Assembly: GCA_035640475.1 (NCBI GenBank)
Contig: DASQWC010000181.1
Coordinates: 1 to 18,640 of the forward strand
DNA: 18,640 nucleotides
Source of the DNA: DASQWC01 sp035640475
GTDB lineage: Bacteria > Actinomycetota > JAICYB01
Reading direction: 5' to 3'
Shown: positions 15,389 through 18,640 of the stretch, one piece after another
Layout of the letters: the number at the start of each line of letters is the position of its first letter
How positions within the stretch are numbered: position 1 is the stretch's first letter
Translations under genes and position numbers: made by a program
The notes under the pieces: model-generated
What the model saw: the letters and a program-made list of their open reading frames with translations, nothing else
The model's database searches: none
What the model was told of the DNA's origin: nothing

Positions 15389-16219
15389 CTAATCGGTGCC
15401 GAGAAACACGCAGGTCGCGCGCAACTCGATGCTCGAGCGGCTCGGATTGCCCGGCTCGACCTCGGGATCCCTGATGGCCGCGTGGGGCGTCCAGTACGGC
15501 TCGCCGGTTCCGACGCGATCGCTGTCGTAGGTCCGGAAGGCCACGACCTCGTCGATCTGCATCTCCGGGAACACGTACCAGCTGTGCGCATCCGGGTTCT
15601 CGGGCGCGACGACTCCGAGAGCTTCGAAGTCGAATCCGCTGCCCGCGTAGTTCTTGACCGGGAAGGTCCTGACCTCGTCTCGTGAGACATCGCGTGCGTC
15701 GCAGAAGGCGAGCGGCATGTCCATCTTGGGCGGTCCGATGTTGCGCCAGAACTGGAGGATGACCAGCCGTCGCCCACCGGCGACGGCTTCGCCCGAGATT
15801 CCGGCATGCTCGAGCGATTCCACGCGATCACCCTTGCGGTAGAGATCGCGCAGGAGCTCGCCGTAGCTGTCTGCGAAGTCGGAGTGGACGAACGGGATCG
15901 GCGAGAGATCGGAATGGCGCTTGGCCTCCTCGGGGCTGCGCCTGATGTGACTCGCCAGCAACGCATGGTCGCAACCGGTTTGCTGCCGCGCGAGCTCGAT
16001 GATCTCGGGGTAGTGCACGCGTGCGATCTCGTCGTCGTCGCTCCAGTCGGACACGGCGGAGACGTGCTGCATGAGCTGGAAGCCGCATTCCTGCCACGGC
16101 GGAAGATCCGCCGATCTCCCGTCGCGGATCGTCATTTCGGGCGGTGCGTGGCGCTCGTCGCGCGGAACATAGCCCAGCGTCGAGCGGCAGAAGACCCCGG
16201 CCGTTTGCTCTGTCGTCAC
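15389..16219 (-). CDS. CmcJ/NvfI-family oxidoreductase
   Basis: A 276-residue protein. Recognisable family segments: FVHSDFADS near residue 110 (first metal-ligand type HxD), LVILQFWRNIGPPKMDMPLAFCDARDV (the INVWRPI...PLAxCDxR region), HSWYVFPEMQIDEVVAFRTYDSD (WYYFPxMxxDEVLLxKxYDS), GEPYWTPHAAIRDP (TPHTAF, probable ligand His) and SIELRATCVF. The family includes CmcJ of cephamycin clusters and NvfI, an Fe(II)/2-oxoglutarate endoperoxidase of fungi, so an iron-dependent oxidation is likely. Substrate unknown; no NRPS or PKS gene is near, so no natural-product role can be argued. The GTG 16219 start is supported by GGGAGGG 4 nt upstream. It is the last gene before the tRNA-Sec fragment. Confidence 0.85.
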   Translation of the reverse strand: MTTEQTAGVFCRSTLGYVPRDERHAPPEMTIRDGRSADLPPWQECGFQLMQHVSAVSDWSDDDEIARVHYPEIIELARQQTGCDHALLASHIRRSPEEAKRHSDLSPIPFVHSDFADSYGELLRDLYRKGDRVESLEHAGISGEAVAGGRRLVILQFWRNIGPPKMDMPLAFCDARDVSRDEVRTFPVKNYAGSGFDFEALGVVAPENPDAHSWYVFPEMQIDEVVAFRTYDSDRVGTGEPYWTPHAAIRDPEVEPGNPSRSSIELRATCVFLGTD

Positions 16220-16223
16220 GGTT

Positions 16224-16230
16224 CCCTCCC
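16224..16230 (-). promoter_or_regulatory. Ribosome binding site that fixes the GTG start at 16219
   Basis: GGGAGGG on the minus strand, 4 nt before the GTG. It places the start only 42 nt from the tRNA-Sec fragment. Confidence 0.7.
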
Positions 16231-16260
16231 GCGATGAGATGCAGGCACGAGCCTACTCAG

Positions 16261-16325
16261 CGGAGGCGGACGGGAATCGAACCCGCCCGACGAGGATCGC
16301 TCGCCGCACCGGTTTTGAAGAACGG
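16261..16325 (-). tRNA. selC: 3' half of a selenocysteine tRNA gene (anticodon TCA), 5' half missing
   Basis: Read on the minus strand from the right: a damaged 5' anticodon-stem strand (CCGTT), loop CTTCAAA with anticodon TCA (16318-16316), stem ACCGG, a long variable arm CGGCGAG-CGATC-CTCGTCG (7 pairs, one G-U), T arm GCGGG-TTCGATT-CCCGT, an 8-nt acceptor strand CCGCCTCC and discriminator G at 16261. CCA is not encoded. The 8-nt acceptor strand plus 5-bp T stem, long variable arm and TCA anticodon are the tRNA-Sec hallmarks. The matching 5' acceptor strand GGAGGCGG and the D arm are not found to the right. As it stands this cannot make a tRNA. I interpret it as an attachment-site copy left by integration, with the complete gene expected at the far end of the element. 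Confidence 0.8.
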
Positions 16326-16396
16326 CAAGAGGCATCTTCTGTTGTCTCTGCTTGTCCCTTGATAGCTCTCGACCTGCGACGTTAGGTGAACACGAA

Positions 16397-16408
16397 CCAC
16401 ATATGTGG
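16397..16408. repeat. 12-bp perfect palindrome in the element's left non-coding region
   Basis: CCACATATGTGG. The stretch 16326-16529 has no gene I can support. It holds this palindrome and the repeat cluster at 16421-16467. A binding site for a regulator or for the recombination proteins is possible. Confidence 0.45.
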
Positions 16409-16420
16409 CCCGTTAGCATT

Positions 16421-16467
16421 GGATGCACTCGGGATTCTGTGAGCGAGTCGTGAGCGAGTACGCATCC
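16421..16467. repeat. Inverted repeat enclosing a tandem 10-bp direct repeat
   Basis: GGATGC-ACTC (16421-16430) pairs with GAGT-AC-GCATCC (16456-16467) with a 2-nt bulge. The region between holds GTGAGCGAGT at 16439-16448 and again at 16450-16459, one base apart; the second copy overlaps the right arm. Close to the tRNA junction, direct repeats of this size could be integrase arm sites or excisionase sites. This is inference. Confidence 0.4.
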
Positions 16468-16529
16468 GGAACTGGGCCCGAAGAGTGCTGACTTGCGCCG
16501 CGTGCTGAACTGGCGGCGAGGGAGGACCC

Positions 16530-16553
16530 ATGACATCACGGACCCATGGCTAA
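16530..16553 (+). CDS. Possible 7-residue leader peptide coupled to the downstream gene
   Basis: GGAGG (16521-16525) stands 4 nt before ATG 16530, the best Shine-Dalgarno sequence in this area. The frame reads MTSRTHG and stops with TAA at 16551-16553, inside the next gene, whose ATG is at 16546. The downstream ATG has no clear site of its own, so ribosomes may reach it by termination and reinitiation. Alternatively the site serves 16546 at an unusually long distance. Confidence 0.3.
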   Translation: MTSRTHG

Positions 16554-16971
16554 GTGCTCGGCGCGGTCCTCGCGAACAGGTGAGCGCTGCCGCGCTCACT
16601 CGATCCGAGGGGGTACGGTGTGCGTGGCCCATGGAGGTGCCGCTCCACAAGTGAAACGCAAAGCGGGGGAGCGCCTACTCGAGCTGGTCGATTCAGCATT
16701 GGTCGAACTCGATCGCATTCTCCGCTCGAGAAGCGCTGATAACGCCGACAAGATCCGCGCTGCCAACAGCGTCCTTGATCGCGTGCGGGAGACCGCAAGG
16801 GTCGGCAAGCGAGAGGTCTCAGGGCCCGGAGGTGGACCTGTCGAGGTCGGAATGACGACGGATCGCGCTTGCGCGCTCCTCGCGCCAGTGCTCGGCGTTC
16901 AGCCGGCCGAAGTTCTGAACGAGCTGGCCCGAAGGCGGCGAGAGCACGTTGAAGCTGAGCGCACGGATTAG
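16546..16971 (+). CDS. Phage/mobile-element-type Cys/His protein with HGGAAPQV motif
   Basis: A 141-residue basic, soluble protein. The N-terminus has a C-x10-C-x10-C-x2-H pattern (Cys4, Cys15, Cys26, His29), probably a zinc-binding knuckle, followed by HGGAAPQVKRKAGERL. This module is one I associate with many actinobacterial prophage and island proteins, some labelled terminase small subunit-like. Residues about 45-90 are helical (ELVDSALVELDRIL, then RAANSVLDRVRETARVG), and a second helical part, 105-141, ends with ELARRRREHVEAERTD. The role is unknown; DNA binding is the likely activity. It is the first full gene of the element. Confidence 0.7.
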   Translation: MAKCSARSSRTGERCRAHSIRGGTVCVAHGGAAPQVKRKAGERLLELVDSALVELDRILRSRSADNADKIRAANSVLDRVRETARVGKREVSGPGGGPVEVGMTTDRACALLAPVLGVQPAEVLNELARRRREHVEAERTD

Positions 16972-17034
16972 CCTCGCGCCAGATGTGAACGCGCGTGCGC
17001 CCGACTCCAGGCTGGTGGTTTCACGGGTGACTGT

Positions 17035-17676
17035 GTGACGGATCACGAGGGCGAAGCCTTCGACGAGTTGTCGGCGTATGAGAGTCGAAACCCCCCACGA
17101 AACCCAAGCGAACCCTACCGAATGCCAACGGAACCTCTCGAAAGAATCGAACAACCGCAGCCATCGCAGGGCATAAACGCAGGTGACAGCCAGTCGCAAG
17201 TTAAAACTGAACGTTCCACCCCAAAAAGAAGGCGAAGGCTGCTCGAGTTGCTCCAGGCTCGGCCCGTCGGTCAGCGAGTCGCAATCGCAGGAGCCGTCGT
17301 CGTGTTCATCGTCGCGCTTGCTCTTGCGTTCGCGCCGGTACAGGTGGTGTTCGGGCGGAGTTGCGGTCCCGCTCTAGTGAGATTTGTTCAGGGGGACTCT
17401 CGAACGCGAGCCGCTGAGGCTCGTTTGGAAAGTTCTCAAGACCTCGAGAGGTTCGGAATGGCTGACGACCCGCGGAGCGGCCTTCTCGCCGAGTCTCTAG
17501 CCGAAGCCCGGACGCGCATTCGGGAGATCAGGGAAACCGGCGTTGAGGAGACGAGGCTGCTCGACAGCCTTTGCCACGAAGCCACCGGGAGCCGGCTCGC
17601 CGTCGCAGGTCTTGTCCTCGGCGCGGGACTGACGGCAACCGCAACAACCGCCTTCGTCCTCCGAGGTAGATCGTGA
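17035..17676 (+). CDS. Two-TM membrane protein with disordered N-terminus, unknown function
   Basis: 213 residues. Residues 1-65 are rich in Pro, Glu, Ser and Gln and look disordered; KRRRR (64-68) precedes TM1 (about 82-106), so the N-terminus is cytoplasmic. Residues about 107-186 are outside the membrane, mostly helical and charged, with Cys110 (RSCGPAL) and Cys180 (SLCHEA) flanking the helices at the membrane side, placed to form a disulfide. TM2 is about 187-208, followed by a short basic tail. The CGPAL...C...TM layout resembles small actinobacterial membrane proteins of unknown role. The GTG 17035 start has only a weak RBS. The stop overlaps the GTG of the HTH peptide (GTGA). Codon use in the first 200 nt is richer in A than in host genes. 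Confidence 0.65.
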   Translation: MTDHEGEAFDELSAYESRNPPRNPSEPYRMPTEPLERIEQPQPSQGINAGDSQSQVKTERSTPKRRRRLLELLQARPVGQRVAIAGAVVVFIVALALAFAPVQVVFGRSCGPALVRFVQGDSRTRAAEARLESSQDLERFGMADDPRSGLLAESLAEARTRIREIRETGVEETRLLDSLCHEATGSRLAVAGLVLGAGLTATATTAFVLRGRS

Positions 17677-17777
17677 ACGGGGCCGAGCTCAGCATCACCG
17701 AGGCCGCGGCCGCGTGCGCGATTCATCGCGTGACGATGCATCGGGCCGTCCAAAGCGGGCCGTTTGCAACGCGCTAG
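17673..17777 (+). CDS. 34-residue helix-turn-helix peptide, excisionase/MerR-like
   Basis: GTG 17673 overlaps the stop of the membrane-protein gene by 4 nt. The frame reads about 34 codons to TAG 17775-17777. ELSITEAAAACAIHRVTMHR followed by AVQSG matches the first helices of HTH_17/excisionase-type domains (normally LSVTEAAxxLGVSRxTVYRLVxSG). It ends right after this unit, so the wing that usually follows is missing. Reading through the TAG would add six codons before a TGA that directly precedes the next ATG. It could be a minimal DNA-binding peptide, for example a recombination directionality factor, or a truncated gene. Confidence 0.55.
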   Translation: MNGAELSITEAAAACAIHRVTMHRAVQSGPFATR

Positions 17778-17798
17778 CACCTGAACCGGGAGCATTGA

Positions 17799-18074
17799 AT
17801 GGACGACAAACCGGAACTCACACCGCAAGCAATCGACGCCGCCTCGACGTTCATCGGGCTTGCGATAGCAGCGACTCGCCACAACACGGAGCTTTACGGA
17901 GAACTGGTCGCGCAAGTGCTCACGAAGGACACTTCGGCCGATGAGGTGTTCTCGATCGTCAACGCGGGCGCAGGCTTCGTAGCCGTGCTCGTGCGGGCAC
18001 TAGGTGAGAGATTCGGCTTCAATCCCGTCGAGGCGCTGCAAGAGGTAGCGCTGCGCCACAAGGAGCAGTTCTGA
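17799..18074 (+). CDS. Small helical protein of unknown function
   Basis: 91 residues, acidic N-terminus (MDDKPELTPQAIDAA), then predicted helices separated by AGAGF. No cysteine, signal peptide or full-length membrane segment; FVAVLVRAL is too short and lies in an amphipathic setting. I do not recognise a family. ATG 17799 has GGGAG 7-8 nt upstream and follows the previous stop region directly, suggesting one transcript with the HTH peptide. Confidence 0.6.
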   Translation: MDDKPELTPQAIDAASTFIGLAIAATRHNTELYGELVAQVLTKDTSADEVFSIVNAGAGFVAVLVRALGERFGFNPVEALQEVALRHKEQF

Positions 18075-18083
18075 GAGGAAGCG

Positions 18084-18200
18084 ATGTAGGTCACGGACAT
18101 ACGGAGGTACGCGGCGATCGTCTGCTCGACCGCTGACCTCGATGTTCGCCGGGAGCTCGCCACCGTAGAGCGCGACCTACTAGCCGCTGGAGAGGCGTAG
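18084..18200 (+). pseudogene. Short reading frame with an amber stop as second codon
   Basis: GAGG (18075-18078) lies 5 nt before ATG 18084, a good initiation site, but the next codon is TAG. After it the same frame continues for 36 sense codons (VTDIRRYAAIVCSTADLDVR, then an ELATVERDLL stretch) to TAG at 18198-18200, with no other ATG, GTG or TTG. The sequence reads like a small helical protein. Either the gene is broken at codon 2, or the AUG-stop pair itself is the functional part, or the frame is chance. Confidence 0.35.
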
Positions 18201-18209
18201 AGTCTCTCC
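18189..18209 (+). promoter_or_regulatory. Small hairpin just before the lipoprotein start codon
   Basis: GGAGAG (18189-18194) can pair with CTCTCC (18204-18209), leaving a 9-nt loop. GGAGAG is the only Shine-Dalgarno-like sequence before GTG 18210. Pairing would hide it, so the stem could limit translation. Confidence 0.3.
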
Positions 18210-18533
18210 GTGGAGGGGTCCTTTGCCCGGCTTTGGCTCGTCACTGTGGTGTGTTCAGCGATTCTTGCGTGTGGCAAGACCGTCACCTATCGCATCACAG
18301 ACGCCGGCGACGTCTATTCAACCATCAACACTTCGGACTGCCTGCAATGGCCAGACGAGCGAACCAAGGCGGCCGGTGGGGCGAGTGCGTGGGGACCTTG
18401 GCACCCCGAGACGGGTGATGTTGGGAAGCTGATAGGTGAGGCGCGCCATTGCGGCACTCAGCGACGAGTCATGATCCTCGATGTAGACGGTCACGTCGTC
18501 CCGATCGACGCTGCCAGCACAGAACCGCCATAG
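18210..18533 (+). CDS. Putative small lipoprotein
   Basis: 107 residues from GTG 18210. The N-terminus has Arg7, a hydrophobic stretch (LWLVTVVCSAIL) and AILAC|GK, a good lipobox with Cys21, so the product should be lipid-anchored outside the membrane. The mature part is about 87 residues: KTVTYRITDAGDVYSTINTS is beta-like, Cys43 and Cys82 could pair, and VMILDVDGHVVPID is a beta hairpin. I recognise no family. It lies in the same frame as the broken frame before it, separated by TAG. Lipoproteins encoded on mobile elements are often surface exclusion or immunity factors; nothing here proves that. Confidence 0.5.
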   Translation: MEGSFARLWLVTVVCSAILACGKTVTYRITDAGDVYSTINTSDCLQWPDERTKAAGGASAWGPWHPETGDVGKLIGEARHCGTQRRVMILDVDGHVVPIDAASTEPP

Positions 18534-18562
18534 GGGCTGGGCGAAGGTGCAAGCATGTCGGG

Positions 18563-18640
18563 TATCCGAGAACCTCGCTGGACGAGTTGCGGGCGCTTCT
18601 CGACGTCGCGACGAGGGATCGGCTATCTGCACTATGGCGG
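18563..18640 (+). pseudogene. Possible start of a tyrosine-recombinase catalytic domain, cut by window end
   Basis: In this frame the last codons read TSLDELRALLDV then ATRDRLSALWR, very like the first helices of phage integrase catalytic domains (xPxELRALLDAAxxxRLxALWxLALxTGMRRGE). The key R-H-R-Y residues would lie beyond the window. No ATG, GTG or TTG is found in the ~80 nt upstream of it in this frame. An ATG at 18555 with a fair Shine-Dalgarno (GAAGGTG) is in another frame. So the gene is either frameshifted, lacks its N-terminal part, or the resemblance is chance. An integrase at this end would fit the att-like tRNA half. Confidence 0.35.

Larger units (their letters stand above)
16261..18640. 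mobile_element. One end of an integrated mobile element in the tRNA-Sec gene; right end outside window
   Basis: Begins at the half tRNA-Sec gene. To its right the sequence is visibly less G+C-rich (for example around 17060-17230), and all genes are short, plus-strand and unlike the metabolic genes on the left. They include a phage-type Cys/His HGG protein, an excisionase-size HTH peptide, two membrane-linked proteins, and at the edge a stretch resembling a tyrosine recombinase. No capsid, terminase large subunit, replication or transfer gene is visible. The element type (satellite, ICE or prophage end) is not determined. Confidence 0.6.

Noticed and set aside
16261..16529. A group I intron or other intron interrupting the tRNA-Sec anticodon loop
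   Set aside because: No 5' half of the tRNA appears within a normal intron distance and I see no intron core; the protein genes to the right fit an inserted element better.
17673..18533. Amber (TAG) recoding in the element, suggested by TAG codons inside otherwise continuous frames
   Set aside because: Host genes nearby (mtnA, bioF, the dehalogenase-like gene, the CmcJ-like gene) and the element's own genes end with TAG, and readthrough does not yield recognisable family extensions.
1..18640. CRISPR array, rRNA, riboswitch or insertion sequence
   Set aside because: No regularly spaced direct repeats, no rRNA-like stretch, no transposase and no convincing riboswitch fold were seen by eye.

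Overview
The window is high in G+C, uses GTG and TTG starts freely, and carries families common in soil actinobacteria: a DUF6351-type secreted hydrolase, CmcJ-like oxidoreductase, RibD-C/DHFR-like reductase and tandem PhnB-type VOC protein. I infer an uncultured or little-studied actinomycetote, possibly Thermoleophilia-like. No marker gene here settles this.

Layout. Positions 1-2016 (minus) hold most of a secreted DUF6351 alpha/beta hydrolase that runs off the left edge. A ParB-nuclease-fold protein (2075-2878, minus) is divergent from mtnA (2905-3918, plus; methionine salvage). A seven-gene minus-strand run follows, read 10229 to 3862: tetR, haloalkane-dehalogenase-like hydrolase, RibD-C reductase, bioB, bioA, bioF, bioD. 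The four bio genes form a tight operon that converts pimeloyl thioester plus alanine to biotin; no pimelate-forming gene is in the window. bioD overlaps the convergent end of mtnA. Divergent from tetR is a two-gene plus-strand unit: a secreted esterase with an N-terminal carbohydrate-binding-like domain (10255-12543), and a sulfatase joined to it by an ATGA overlap (12540-14096). The tetR/esterase gap carries a palindrome and two facing promoter-like elements that would give near-leaderless mRNAs. A minus-strand group then holds a CmcJ-family oxidoreductase, a tandem VOC protein and a small acetyl-CoA-synthetase-like remnant.

At 16261-16325 (minus) lies only the 3' half of a selenocysteine tRNA gene: TCA anticodon loop, long variable arm, T arm and 8-nt acceptor strand. 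The 5' half is absent. From this point rightwards the sequence changes character: lower G+C, and short orphan plus-strand genes (a Cys/His protein with an HGG motif, a two-TM protein, a 34-residue helix-turn-helix peptide, a small helical protein, a lipoprotein). At the right edge is a stretch resembling the start of a tyrosine-recombinase catalytic domain. I read 16261 to the window end as one end of a mobile element inserted in the tRNA-Sec gene (selC).

Most notable points: the split tRNA-Sec gene and its small-gene island; a BioB with Ala where E. coli has the Cys128 cluster ligand, plus extra cysteines nearby; and the facing leaderless-type promoters over a shared palindrome at tetR.
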